Assembly (NCBI GenBank): GCA_002721755.1
Contig: PBLL01000041.1
Span: 1-52,965, forward strand
Reading direction: 5' to 3'
DNA length: 52,965 bases
From: Actinomycetota bacterium
GTDB lineage: Bacteria > Actinomycetota > Acidimicrobiia > Acidimicrobiales > MedAcidi-G1
Position 1 is the first letter of the stretch. The number at the start of each line of letters is the position of its first letter. This document shows positions 6,919 to 15,264 of the stretch, one piece after another. The position numbers and the translations under genes were made by a program. The notes below the pieces were generated by a model. The model had not been told where the DNA came from and searched no databases. It was given only the letters and a program-made list of their open reading frames with translations.

Positions 6919-7984
6919 GAATGTGATTGTTTGGGGAACCGGTAATGTTGGCAGGCTCGCTATAAGGGCTGTCGCCTCCCATGAAGAGTTAAATCTAAGT
7001 GGTGTGATTGTTCATAATGATTCCAAAGTCGGAGTCGATGCTGGGATCATCGCTGGTATAGGTGAATTGGGAGTCATCGCGACTAATGACATTAGAATTG
7101 CAGAATCATCTGATGTAGATGCGGTTGTTTACACAGTTAATTCCGACTTTCGCCCTGACGAATCACTATCTGAGATTCTTCCTGTGCTTAGATCCGGCAC
7201 GAACGTAGTCTCGAGTAGTTTTTATCCTTTGCTCCACCCGCCGTCCACTCCCGAGCCTATGCGTTCTCAAGTTCTTGAAGCATGTGAAGAAGGTGGTTCT
7301 TCTATTTTTGTTTCCGGAATTGATCCGGGCTGGATAATTGATGTGCTTCCTATTTTCTTGGCAAGCATGGGCTCAAACATAACTGAGGTGCGCGCACAGG
7401 AAATTGCCAACTATGCCGGTTACGATCAGCCAGACGCTGTCAGGTTATTGTGCGGTTTCGGGCAACCCATGGAATATGACCCCCCCATCCTCACCGATTG
7501 GGCTCTAATGCAAGTCTGGGCTCCCATGATCAGGGTTTTAGCAGATGGGTTTCAAGTTGAACTAGAAGAAATTATCACTGAAGTTGACAAACGTCCTCTT
7601 GAAAAAGGCATTTTTGTTGAGGGAATGGGTGATTTTGAAACCGGAACTCAAGGTGCTCTTCGTTTTGAGGTTAAAGGAATAGTTAACGGTAAACCTCTTT
7701 TGGTTATAGAGCACGTAACAAGAATTGATGATGACTGTGCCCCCGAATGGCCGAAAAACAGTCCAGAGGGTGGTTTCCATAATGTGATCATCACTGGTGA
7801 TCCGTGTTTGACAGTTTCAGTTCACGGCGAAGACTCTCTCGACCCTGGTGCTGCTTCTGGAGGCAATTTCACTGCAGCAAATCGAATTGTGAATGCAATA
7901 GTCCCTGTTTGCGAAGCTGGCTCTGGAATCATCCACCCACTTGATTTACCAACTAATTTGGGTTCTTCACAAATAAAAAACTAA
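6911..7984 (+). CDS. DapB-N-terminal-domain-like NAD(P)-dependent oxidoreductase
   Basis: A 357-residue protein with an N-terminal Rossmann fold (NVIVWGTGNVGRLAIRAV, glycine-rich loop WGTGNVG). The following segment resembles the dihydrodipicolinate reductase N-terminal domain as found in 2,4-diaminopentanoate dehydrogenase and the mycobacterial amine-dehydrogenase-like family. Members act on amino acids or imines; the substrate here is unknown. I chose the ATG at 6911, which overlaps the selenoprotein stop by eight bases and directly begins the nucleotide-binding strand; a longer frame open from 6779 would run inside the selenoprotein gene and is unlikely. Confidence 0.82.
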   Translation: MIKNVIVWGTGNVGRLAIRAVASHEELNLSGVIVHNDSKVGVDAGIIAGIGELGVIATNDIRIAESSDVDAVVYTVNSDFRPDESLSEILPVLRSGTNVVSSSFYPLLHPPSTPEPMRSQVLEACEEGGSSIFVSGIDPGWIIDVLPIFLASMGSNITEVRAQEIANYAGYDQPDAVRLLCGFGQPMEYDPPILTDWALMQVWAPMIRVLADGFQVELEEIITEVDKRPLEKGIFVEGMGDFETGTQGALRFEVKGIVNGKPLLVIEHVTRIDDDCAPEWPKNSPEGGFHNVIITGDPCLTVSVHGEDSLDPGAASGGNFTAANRIVNAIVPVCEAGSGIIHPLDLPTNLGSSQIKN

Positions 7985-7991
7985 AACTTTT

Positions 7992-9095
7992 TTATAGGAT
8001 CGATGGTGTTGGGTTATTTATTCCCAAATACTTAGCTAGTGAAGCAGTCACCATATTTGGTATAGCTGGATTTGAATCCTCTTGCATAAAACCCGCATCT
8101 ACCAGACGATCGCCGAGTCTTATAAATATTGAACAGAATCTCATTGTTGCAAAAACCTCCCAATAATGAGTGTCTCTAGTTTTCTGTCCTGTGAAGGTTT
8201 CGTAAATCGAAACCATTTCTTCCCGCGTTGGGTAGCCTTCCATCCTTTTTACATCCATATCGTCAAAACTCATACGGTCGAACATAAGCCACCATCCAAG
8301 ATCTGCTTCGGTTGGTAAAAGCGAACAAGCTTCCCAATCTAAAATCGCTGCAGCTCTATATTTTTTCCAAATGATGTTTCCTATCCTTGAATCCCCCCAT
8401 GAAAGACCAATTCTTCCATCTTCCGGATCGTTAGCTTCGAGCCAACTTAATGCTGAATCTAATACTGGGTGTTCTCGGCCATTGAGTTCCGTTTGGGAAT
8501 ATTCACGCCAAATATCTATCTGGTTCTTTGTGGTCGGACTTCCTGAACCGCTTGGGTCCAGCCACTCCAAGCCTGCATCTTGCCAGTCAATTGAATGTAT
8601 CCCAGCCATTGCATTTAAGCCGTCTTCAATCAACTGTCTTCTTTCCTCCGGAGTGGAAGATTCAACTAAGAAACCTTCAACTGTATAACGGGGATTGTCG
8701 CTAGGAACTTCTCCTTCGACAAAACTCATTGCAAAAAAAGATCTATTAATGGATTCAAGATTCTCTTCGTAGCTTAATAATGAAGGTATGGGGACAACGT
8801 TCTGTTCGGCAACGGTTTTCATAATTCTATGTTGCAGATAGCAAGACTTCTCAAGACCTGGCCGTTGAACAGGGAACATTCCGCCGTCTTTTGGTTCCAT
8901 GCGACCTACGAACTTTTCACTAAGTTTTTCTCCTTCTTCTTCCCAACTTGCTGTGAAAATAATTGTTTCGTTCGAGAATCCTGTTGCCACCGGAATGTCT
9001 AGTTCTATTATCTCGAGATTCTCGGCTTGGGGTTTTTCCTTAGTTAGATAACTTTTTATGGCTGCCTCATAGCCTTTCTGGTCAATCGGTAACAT
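7992..9095 (-). CDS. Phosphotransferase-family protein (APH/ACAD10-like kinase)
   Basis: A 367-residue protein with the aminoglycoside-phosphotransferase kinase fold. The catalytic loop is LSWGDSRIGNIIW (about residues 230-242, Brenner-type HGDxxxxN with the His replaced by Trp), followed by the DFG-equivalent AAILDWEACSLLP. This group includes ACAD10/11-like kinases, which phosphorylate hydroxyacyl groups before dehydration, and is common in actinobacteria with acyl-CoA metabolism. The start overlaps the upstream patatin gene by 14 bases, so the two are co-translated. Confidence 0.85.
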   Translation of the reverse strand: MLPIDQKGYEAAIKSYLTKEKPQAENLEIIELDIPVATGFSNETIIFTASWEEEGEKLSEKFVGRMEPKDGGMFPVQRPGLEKSCYLQHRIMKTVAEQNVVPIPSLLSYEENLESINRSFFAMSFVEGEVPSDNPRYTVEGFLVESSTPEERRQLIEDGLNAMAGIHSIDWQDAGLEWLDPSGSGSPTTKNQIDIWREYSQTELNGREHPVLDSALSWLEANDPEDGRIGLSWGDSRIGNIIWKKYRAAAILDWEACSLLPTEADLGWWLMFDRMSFDDMDVKRMEGYPTREEMVSIYETFTGQKTRDTHYWEVFATMRFCSIFIRLGDRLVDAGFMQEDSNPAIPNMVTASLAKYLGINNPTPSIL

Positions 9096-9942
9096 TGTTC
9101 ACACTTTCTGATAAAACTTTTCGTGCAACATTTTCTCCTTCTTTTATTAAATCCGGAACATTTTGAAAATCGATATCTAAATCTCCATCTGGATCTTGAA
9201 GAGCTATATGAAGAACTTTGACATTTTTTGGCACATCAGCCCACTCTTGTCTAGACAGCTCAGCTGATGCTGCACGAAATCCAATCATCATTAAAGAAAT
9301 AGCTGTCTGTTTTTCTGGTGGTAGAAATCTACTCGCAACATCCAAAACCACTAGTTTTGTTGGTTTCAGCGAAACTGCTTTCCTCAAGGGAATGTTTGAG
9401 ACAACACCTCCATCTAAATGGTAATCGTTGTCTCCTAGTTGGACTGCCGGTAAAAGACCCGGAAGGGCTGCTGAAGCTAGAAGCAGGTCAACACTTGGTC
9501 CTTTGTTCCACCATTTGATTAAACCCGTAGAAGCATTTGTGGTTCCTAAATGAAAAGGGACTGCTGTCTGATTTAGTTTTTCAACAGGAACATTGTCTTC
9601 AAGGAATTTTCTTAGCTTTTCACCTGTATCGAAACTTGGTTTACCTCTGAGTATTGATGCGACTCGTCTAAGGGCATTTCCACTAATTGGAGGTTCTTCA
9701 ACCGCTTGAAGCCAGAGTTTCTCAAGTTCATCCACTTGATCTAATTGTGGATTGCATGCGAACCAAAAACCGTTCATGGCTCCTATTGAAACTCCGACTA
9801 CTGCATCAGGTTTTATTCCCGCTTCACAAAGGGCTTTCAGCATTCCTATTTGTGCAGCTCCCCTTACAGCCCCACCCGAAAAAACAAAAATGGTTTTTGC
9901 TTTTCTTCTTGGAACCCAACTGGGTCTATTCGGAAACTTCAT
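9082..9942 (-). CDS. Patatin-like phospholipase
   Basis: A 286-residue protein with every patatin landmark. The oxyanion-hole glycine loop is FSGGAVRGAAQIG (about residues 21-33), the nucleophile elbow GVSIG follows (about 49-53), and the catalytic Asp is in HLDGGVVSNIPL (about 172-183). It is a Ser-Asp dyad lipid acyl hydrolase of the RssA/YchK type, without a signal peptide. The gene heads a two-gene unit with the APH-fold kinase. Confidence 0.9.
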   Translation of the reverse strand: MKFPNRPSWVPRRKAKTIFVFSGGAVRGAAQIGMLKALCEAGIKPDAVVGVSIGAMNGFWFACNPQLDQVDELEKLWLQAVEEPPISGNALRRVASILRGKPSFDTGEKLRKFLEDNVPVEKLNQTAVPFHLGTTNASTGLIKWWNKGPSVDLLLASAALPGLLPAVQLGDNDYHLDGGVVSNIPLRKAVSLKPTKLVVLDVASRFLPPEKQTAISLMMIGFRAASAELSRQEWADVPKNVKVLHIALQDPDGDLDIDFQNVPDLIKEGENVARKVLSESVNNVTD

Positions 9943-9988
9943 AGGTATTTATCAAGGTAGCTTGATTGACCCAAAATCCGTTAGTTGA

Positions 9989-10147
9989 CTATTTGTTTTG
10001 ATAACGGTCAGAAATGAAAGCTATTGCCGATGTAAATAGGAAAAACACAGCAAAGAATAACGCTGTTTTTATTTCTACAACCCCAGTTGCCGTCAAAATA
10101 AATAAGGAAACCAAAAATAGCAAATTTGCAAGGTAAGAAATCTTCAT
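9989..10147 (-). CDS. Small two-helix membrane protein, 52 residues
   Basis: The minus-strand frame starts MKISYLANLLFLVSLF and ends SDRYQNK. Nearly all of it is two hydrophobic helices (about residues 5-22 and 26-45) with a Glu-Ile-Lys turn and a charged tail, a convincing small integral membrane protein. It lies 29 bases after the HIT gene on the same strand. A TTG seven codons upstream is another possible start. No family recognised. Confidence 0.6.
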   Translation of the reverse strand: MKISYLANLLFLVSLFILTATGVVEIKTALFFAVFFLFTSAIAFISDRYQNK

Positions 10148-10176
10148 ACTTTTTGAGAAAAAGAGCAAATCATCGC

Positions 10177-10704
10177 TTAGTTCATATCATGACTTTTCGA
10201 CCATGCTTCGCTTATACGAGTCCATGTATCAAAAAGACTTTCTGGTATTACACGTGTGTTAGCTGTAACAGTGGTGAAATTGGTATCTCCACCCCATCTA
10301 GGAACTACATGAACATGAATATGATTAGGGATTCCCGCTCCTGCAGCTTGACCTTGGTTCAAACCTATATTCATCCCTTCGGGAGAGAACACTTTTTGCA
10401 ATATAACTGTTGAATCTGTAACCATTTTCCATAAAGATTCGCTTTCCTCTTCTTGCAACTCCGCTAGAGTTCTTACAGGTCTTCTTGGGACCACAAGAAG
10501 GTGACCGCTTGTATATGGATAAGCATTAAGCAGAACCATTGTTAACCTTCGTTTTTCTATGACAAAAGTCTCTTCATCAGGCAGTTGACTCTCATCAATA
10601 AGTTCAAACAAAGTTTTCTCTGAGTTTCCCTTCAGCCCATCACTTTTCACTTGAGACAAATATTCAGCTCGCCATCCAGCCCAGAGATTTTCTAGTTTAT
10701 TCAA
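10177..10704 (-). CDS. HIT-family nucleotide hydrolase / AP4A phosphorylase-like
   Basis: A 175-residue protein with the histidine-triad motif HIHVHVVPRW (about residues 128-137). It begins with the helix typical of actinobacterial HIT proteins encoded next to thrS (LENLWAGWRAEYL). It hydrolyses nucleoside phosphoramidates or dinucleoside polyphosphates such as the Ap4A that aminoacyl-tRNA synthetases produce. Its TTG start overlaps the thrS stop in TTGA, so translation is coupled. Confidence 0.92.
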   Translation of the reverse strand: MNKLENLWAGWRAEYLSQVKSDGLKGNSEKTLFELIDESQLPDEETFVIEKRRLTMVLLNAYPYTSGHLLVVPRRPVRTLAELQEEESESLWKMVTDSTVILQKVFSPEGMNIGLNQGQAAGAGIPNHIHVHVVPRWGGDTNFTTVTANTRVIPESLFDTWTRISEAWSKSHDMN

Positions 10705-12668
10705 ACTCGGTTACCTACTTCTTCAGTCAAACGGAGTAGGAAATCTTTCAATGGTAAATCCCGTTCCGGCTCACTACCACCTCGGGTGTTATCAGCGACA
10801 GTTTCATTTTGCTTATCTTCATCGCCGACTACTAACAAGTGTGGAATTTTTTCAACTTTACCTTCTCGGACTCTTTTACCTAATGGTTCATCTGCAGCAT
10901 CAATTGTCGCTCTGAAGCCTTTACTTTCTATTTTCTCTAAAACTTTTTCTGCATAATTTTGATGTTCTGCTGCGACTGGCAGTATCCGAACTTGTTCAGG
11001 AGAAAGCCACGTTGGAAATGCACCTGCATAGTGCTCTATTAAAACCCCTACAAATCTTTCGACTGAACCCAATAGGGCTCTATGTATCATTACCGGTTGG
11101 TGTCTCGCTCCATCAGTTCCTACGTATTCGAGACCAAAACGTTCTGGCAGATTAAAATCCAATTGAATAGTGGTTAATTGCCAAGCTCTGCCGATCGCGT
11201 CATTTACATCCATGTCAATTTTCGGACCATAGAAAGCTCCCCCGCCCTCGTCGACAATGTAAGGAAGTCCCTCTTTTTCTAGTGCTTCCCTCAGGCCCTC
11301 TGTCGCTAGATTCCACAAGTCGTCATCGCCAACAGATTTTTCAGTTGGTCTTGTAGAAAGTTTTGCTTGAAAATCGTTAAAACCGAAGTCTCTTAATACT
11401 GAAAGGCAAAAAGCTAAAAGAGACGACAATTCTTCTGGGACTTGTTCTCGGGTGCAAAATATATGAGAGTCGTCCTGAGTGAAGCCTCGACTTCTAAGAA
11501 GTCCGTGAACTGCACCTGAGAGTTCATATCTGTAAACAGTTCCTAACTCAAAATAACGTGTCGGCAACTCTCTGTAGCTACGCTGTGAACTTTTGTAGAC
11601 CATGACATGAAATGGGCAGTTCATGGGTTTCGGATAATAGGTAGCTCCATCCATTTCCATGGGGGGATACATTCCTTCTGCATAAAAATCTAAATGACCG
11701 CTAGTTTCCCAAAGAACTGATTTTGCTATATGTGGGCTGAAAACAAAGTTGTAACCATCTTGCTCGTGTCTAGTTCGACTGTAGTCTTCAATTATTTTTC
11801 TCACCAGAGAGCCTTTAGGGTGCCATACAGCAAGCCCGGGTCCTAAATCTTCAGGCCATGAAACGAGATCCAGTTCTGTTGCTAATCTACGATGATCACG
11901 TTTTTCAGCTTCCGCGAGCCTTTCCAAATATTCGTCTAGTTCTTTTTTACTCGCCCAGGCGGTTCCGTATATTCTCTGCAGCATTGGCTGCTTTTCATCC
12001 CCTCTCCAATACGCACCAGCTACTTTTTGGAGTGAAAAATGACCCAATTTACCTGTAGAGGGCACATGCGGTCCCGTGCATAAGTCAACAAAATCTTGAC
12101 CATTTTTGTAATAGCTGATTGAACCTTCTGCGGATGCTTCATTCGACATTTCGTTGTCTATTTCACCCGTCGAGACTTTTTCTATAATTTCTTTTTTAAA
12201 TCTGTGATTTCCGAAAAGTTGTAAAGCATCTTCAGGTGGGATTTCATACCTTTCGAAGATTTGATCTTCTTTGATAATCTCACGCATTCTTTTTTCAATG
12301 TTCTGCAGGTCATCTTCTGTAAAAGTGGCTCCATCTGGAAGTTCGAAGTCATAATAAAATCCGTCTTTGATTGGCGGACCTATAGCGTAGGTAGCCCCTT
12401 CCCAGATGCTTAGAACTGCCTGAGCTAGAACATGTGCTGTTGAATGTCTAAGAACATACAAACCGTCTTCAGTATCCGGTGTAATAACAGAGACTATGTC
12501 ACCATCGGAAAGCGCCTTGTTTAAATCTATTGTTTCTCCGTTGACTTTTAGAGCTATAGCTGACTTGGCCAAACTTCTACTCACATCCGCCGCTAGATCT
12601 GTTCCGGTGGAACCTTCCGGCAAAGTTCGAATCGACTCATCTGGGAGTGTGACTTTAATTTCAGTCAT
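10701..12668 (-). CDS. thrS: Threonyl-tRNA synthetase
   Basis: A full-length 655-residue class II synthetase. In order: TGS domain (1-60), the editing/SAD domain with HSTAHVLAQAV (about residues 75-85) and the Cys-His pair in LCTGPHVPS (about 197-205), the catalytic core with MNCPFHVMVY, motif 2 FELGTVYRYELSG and RSRGFTQDDSHIFC, motif 3 HRALLGSVERF, and the C-terminal anticodon-binding domain from about 555. It charges tRNA-Thr. A leaderless TAACCT promoter precedes the ATG at 12668. Confidence 0.97.
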   Translation of the reverse strand: MTEIKVTLPDESIRTLPEGSTGTDLAADVSRSLAKSAIALKVNGETIDLNKALSDGDIVSVITPDTEDGLYVLRHSTAHVLAQAVLSIWEGATYAIGPPIKDGFYYDFELPDGATFTEDDLQNIEKRMREIIKEDQIFERYEIPPEDALQLFGNHRFKKEIIEKVSTGEIDNEMSNEASAEGSISYYKNGQDFVDLCTGPHVPSTGKLGHFSLQKVAGAYWRGDEKQPMLQRIYGTAWASKKELDEYLERLAEAEKRDHRRLATELDLVSWPEDLGPGLAVWHPKGSLVRKIIEDYSRTRHEQDGYNFVFSPHIAKSVLWETSGHLDFYAEGMYPPMEMDGATYYPKPMNCPFHVMVYKSSQRSYRELPTRYFELGTVYRYELSGAVHGLLRSRGFTQDDSHIFCTREQVPEELSSLLAFCLSVLRDFGFNDFQAKLSTRPTEKSVGDDDLWNLATEGLREALEKEGLPYIVDEGGGAFYGPKIDMDVNDAIGRAWQLTTIQLDFNLPERFGLEYVGTDGARHQPVMIHRALLGSVERFVGVLIEHYAGAFPTWLSPEQVRILPVAAEHQNYAEKVLEKIESKGFRATIDAADEPLGKRVREGKVEKIPHLLVVGDEDKQNETVADNTRGGSEPERDLPLKDFLLRLTEEVGNRV

Positions 12669-12674
12669 ACAACG

Positions 12675-12680
12675 AGGTTA
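12675..12680 (-). promoter_or_regulatory. -10 box TAACCT of leaderless thrS promoter
   Basis: Minus-strand TAACCT, six-base spacer CGTTGT, then the thrS ATG at 12668. There is no room for a T-box leader, so thrS is not controlled by that mechanism. Confidence 0.55.
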
Positions 12681-12734
12681 GCTAATCAGAGAGTGAATAT
12701 TCAGTGTTTTTAAGAAGTTAGATCAACTAAATGT

Positions 12735-13394
12735 CTAATTTTCGTCTATACCTATAAACCGTAAAGCAGCTCTTGTTTTATATCTGCTGTTTAACTGAAG
12801 TATTACTGCGCTAAAAGCCTCAATAGCAGTTGCATTGGATAAACCACCTGCATCTAAAGGTCTTATTCCAGGAATCTTGGAGAGTAGTTCTGAAGTCTCT
12901 TGTGTTGCTTTCACGTGATCAGAACAAACCAGCACATCACTTTCAACTTCCTCTTTCAAATCGCCTAATTCATTGGCTGGTACGTGGTGCATGGCTGCTG
13001 CTACATAAGAGTCCTGTATTACAGACTGAACGGTTGCAGCTACAGATCCTCTTGGTGGTACCAAAGGTTGAAATTCACCCGCAACTCGGGCTATTGCATT
13101 GGACATGCAAACAACGACTTTACCGTGAAGTTGATCAGCTACTGAACGGGCAGTTGTAGCAGCTGCATCCCACGGAGTTGCAATAACTATTAGATCTGCT
13201 TTTGCGGCATCAAGATTTTCTGCTGCAGTGATTTGCAATTCTTTTTCAGGCCAATCGGAAATTATCTCGTCGCGAATTTCCATAGCCCTATATTTACTTC
13301 TTGAACCTACTATGACCTCATATCCCACTGAAGCAAGTCTTGCCGCTAAAGCTTTTCCCGCAGGTCCAGTCGCTCCTAATAAGCCTATTTTCAT
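12735..13394 (-). CDS. npdG: F420-dependent NADP oxidoreductase
   Basis: A 219-residue Rossmann protein starting MKIGLLGATGPAGKALA, followed by the NADP-phosphate-binding segment GSRSKYRA and the strand DLIVIATPWDAA. This is the layout of NADPH:F420 reductases (NpdG/Fno), including PPRGSVAATVQ in the F420 half. It moves hydride between NADPH and coenzyme F420. I chose the ATG at 13394 because TATGAT lies seven bases upstream; an ATG four codons earlier and a longer frame from 13454 are less likely. Confidence 0.85.
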   Translation of the reverse strand: MKIGLLGATGPAGKALAARLASVGYEVIVGSRSKYRAMEIRDEIISDWPEKELQITAAENLDAAKADLIVIATPWDAAATTARSVADQLHGKVVVCMSNAIARVAGEFQPLVPPRGSVAATVQSVIQDSYVAAAMHHVPANELGDLKEEVESDVLVCSDHVKATQETSELLSKIPGIRPLDAGGLSNATAIEAFSAVILQLNSRYKTRAALRFIGIDEN

Positions 13395-13401
13395 GGTGAT
13401 G

Positions 13402-13407
13402 ATCATA
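13402..13407 (-). promoter_or_regulatory. -10 box TATGAT of leaderless npdG promoter
   Basis: Minus-strand TATGAT, a near-consensus -10 hexamer, seven-base spacer CATCACC, then the ATG at 13394. Confidence 0.5.
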
Positions 13408-13519
13408 GGCAAATTTGAGCTTCGAAACACTGATGTAATGTTTTTTATGCACATTAATGAAATAAATCACGAATTATAGTTGTAATCACATAGTCTTTTT
13501 GGAGAAAGGAGCTTTTACT

Positions 13520-14287
13520 TTGGGTTTATTGGACGGTAAACGGCTTCTCATCACTGGAGTTCTGACTGACGCTTCGCTTGCATTCGCTGTTGCTGAACGT
13601 TCGATAGCAGAGGGTGCAGAAGTGGTTCTTACAGGAGCAGGGCGCGGACTGAGCCTTACTCGTAGAACAGCGAAAAAATTGGATCCCCAACCAGAAGTTT
13701 TGGAATTTGATGTTACTTCGCTTGAACAGGCAACTGACTTACACAACTGGCTGAAAGACAATTGGGGAGAAGTTAACGGAGCCCTTCATGCAATAGGATT
13801 TGCTCCTGAAGCTTGCCTAGGAGAAGACTTCTTGTCAGCCACATGGGATGACGTAAAGGTGGCAATGGAAATCTCCGCCTATTCTTTTAAAACTGTTGCA
13901 GAAATAGTGGCACCTTTAATGCCTAAGGGGGGTTCAATTGTTGGACTCGATTTTGATGCCCGTTTTGCATGGCCTGCCTACAACTGGATGGGGGTTGCAA
14001 AAGCAGCACTTGAATCAACTTCTCGTTATCTAGCTAAGTCACTAGGACCTTCTGGAATAAGGGTCAACCTTGTTGCAGCAGGGCCGATAAAGACCATGGC
14101 CGCGAAAAGTATCCCAGGTTTCTCGGAATTTGAAGATGCTTGGGACGGGCGCTCCCCTTTGGGTTGGGATGTTGAGGATCCAGATCCTGTTGCACGTTCC
14201 TGCGTAGCATTATTTTCTGATTGGCTGCCCGCCACTACTGGAGAATTACTGCACGTAGATGGTGGTTACCATTCCATTGGTGCTTAA
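13520..14287 (+). CDS. inhA: Enoyl-ACP reductase, InhA type
   Basis: A 255-residue short-chain reductase whose N-terminus GLLDGKRLLITGVLTD matches mycobacterial InhA closely. The active site is PAYNWMGVAKAALES with Tyr154 and Lys161, preceded by GGSIVGLDFD and followed by NLVAAGPIKTMA. It performs the last, NADH-dependent step of fatty-acid (FAS-II) elongation. The start is the TTG at 13520: AAAGGAG at 13505-13511 stands eight bases before it, and the next residues match InhA. A longer frame from 13499 would place that ribosome-binding site inside the gene. The gene diverges from npdG and converges on the M23 peptidase gene. Confidence 0.93.
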   Translation: MGLLDGKRLLITGVLTDASLAFAVAERSIAEGAEVVLTGAGRGLSLTRRTAKKLDPQPEVLEFDVTSLEQATDLHNWLKDNWGEVNGALHAIGFAPEACLGEDFLSATWDDVKVAMEISAYSFKTVAEIVAPLMPKGGSIVGLDFDARFAWPAYNWMGVAKAALESTSRYLAKSLGPSGIRVNLVAAGPIKTMAAKSIPGFSEFEDAWDGRSPLGWDVEDPDPVARSCVALFSDWLPATTGELLHVDGGYHSIGA

Positions 14288-15216
14288 TCCCATTCAAAAT
14301 TACCGTAGGAAAATATAAACTTTTCACTTTCTTCATCGTCAGTGTGATTCAAAGGCATCTCCATGGGAATTCGATCAGTGCAATGACTATTAACTATTTG
14401 ATAAGGGTTAAGCTCGTTGCCTCTGCCTAAGGGACCAGCATGAAACTCAAAATGCAAATGAGGTCCGGTAGCATTTCCTCCTGCTCCAAGTTGACCAATC
14501 ACATCTCCCGCGGAAACTTTTCCGGACTTTTTCCCGAATTTATGCAAATGGGTTCCAAAATAATAGTCGCCATTCTGAGCAACAAGCTTAAACGACCTGC
14601 CCCCTACTGTGTCCCAAAAGAAAACTATCTCTCCATCTACGGGCGCAATAAGGTTAGCGCCATAAAAACCTACAATATCGACTCCCCGGTGAAGACCTCT
14701 TGGTCTTTTCTCGTTCCATGAATCATAAAATTTAACTTTCCCTTCAACAGGACAAAGCCAGTTTTCAGAGTTGACCATTTTCATTATGGTTTCTATATTT
14801 TCTGATTTTCTCTTGTTTTCCTGAAGGAATTCTTTATCCCCCTCATCGATATCTTCTAATTTGCGAGCGCGGTCGATCGTAAGGGTTTCTGCCTCTCTAA
14901 TATGCCCGAGTAGAAGCTGAGTGGCATCGTTCAACGATTGTTCAATTAGATTTTGACGTGATCGTATCGAATCGAGAAAAGTCTCTAAGTCCACGAGAGC
15001 ATTTTTAGTCTTATCAATACGATTTTTTACAATTGAAATTATTTCCGAAGCTTTGGAAGTGAAGAATGGAAGATTCGCCTCGCGTCGAAGTAAGAATGGT
15101 GAATCATTTTCTCCTACCTCTACAATTTTGATTTGGTTGTCTTGCGCAACTGAATAACTGGCATTTGCCACTGTTAGCACAGAGATGACAACGAGAGCTT
15201 GCAATAATTTAGACAT
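14284..15216 (-). CDS. Secreted M23 (LytM) metallopeptidase with coiled coil
   Basis: A 310-residue exported protein. A hydrophobic signal peptide (SKLLQALVVISVLTVANASYS) is followed by a long helical, probably coiled-coil region (about residues 50-155) and a C-terminal LytM domain. Zinc ligands are visible in HRGVDIVG (His, Asp) and GPHLHFEFH (HxH), with the intervening FGTHLHKF. This layout matches EnvC/NlpD-like or endopeptidase murein hydrolases that cut peptidoglycan cross-links. The ATG at 15216 lies six bases after TACTGT; a TTG one codon upstream is a weaker start. Confidence 0.87.
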   Translation of the reverse strand: MSKLLQALVVISVLTVANASYSVAQDNQIKIVEVGENDSPFLLRREANLPFFTSKASEIISIVKNRIDKTKNALVDLETFLDSIRSRQNLIEQSLNDATQLLLGHIREAETLTIDRARKLEDIDEGDKEFLQENKRKSENIETIMKMVNSENWLCPVEGKVKFYDSWNEKRPRGLHRGVDIVGFYGANLIAPVDGEIVFFWDTVGGRSFKLVAQNGDYYFGTHLHKFGKKSGKVSAGDVIGQLGAGGNATGPHLHFEFHAGPLGRGNELNPYQIVNSHCTDRIPMEMPLNHTDDEESEKFIFSYGNFEWD

Positions 15217-15222
15217 CAATTA

Positions 15223-15228
15223 ACAGTA
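15223..15228 (-). promoter_or_regulatory. -10 box TACTGT of leaderless M23 peptidase promoter
   Basis: Minus-strand TACTGT, six-base spacer TAATTG, then ATG at 15216. The hexamer is identical to those at 2487 and 17684. Confidence 0.55.
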
Positions 15229-15264
15229 CATTTCTGTGTTGTCGATATAACGGAATTCAAGAAA

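Noticed and set aside
7973-7995. AT-only hairpin (ATAAAAAA/TTTTTTAT) between convergent genes as a terminator
   Set aside because: The stem contains only A-T pairs and is too weak to call, though it could contribute to bidirectional termination.
10701-12734. T-box riboswitch upstream of thrS
   Set aside because: Only 66 bases separate npdG and thrS, and the leaderless promoter leaves no untranslated leader.
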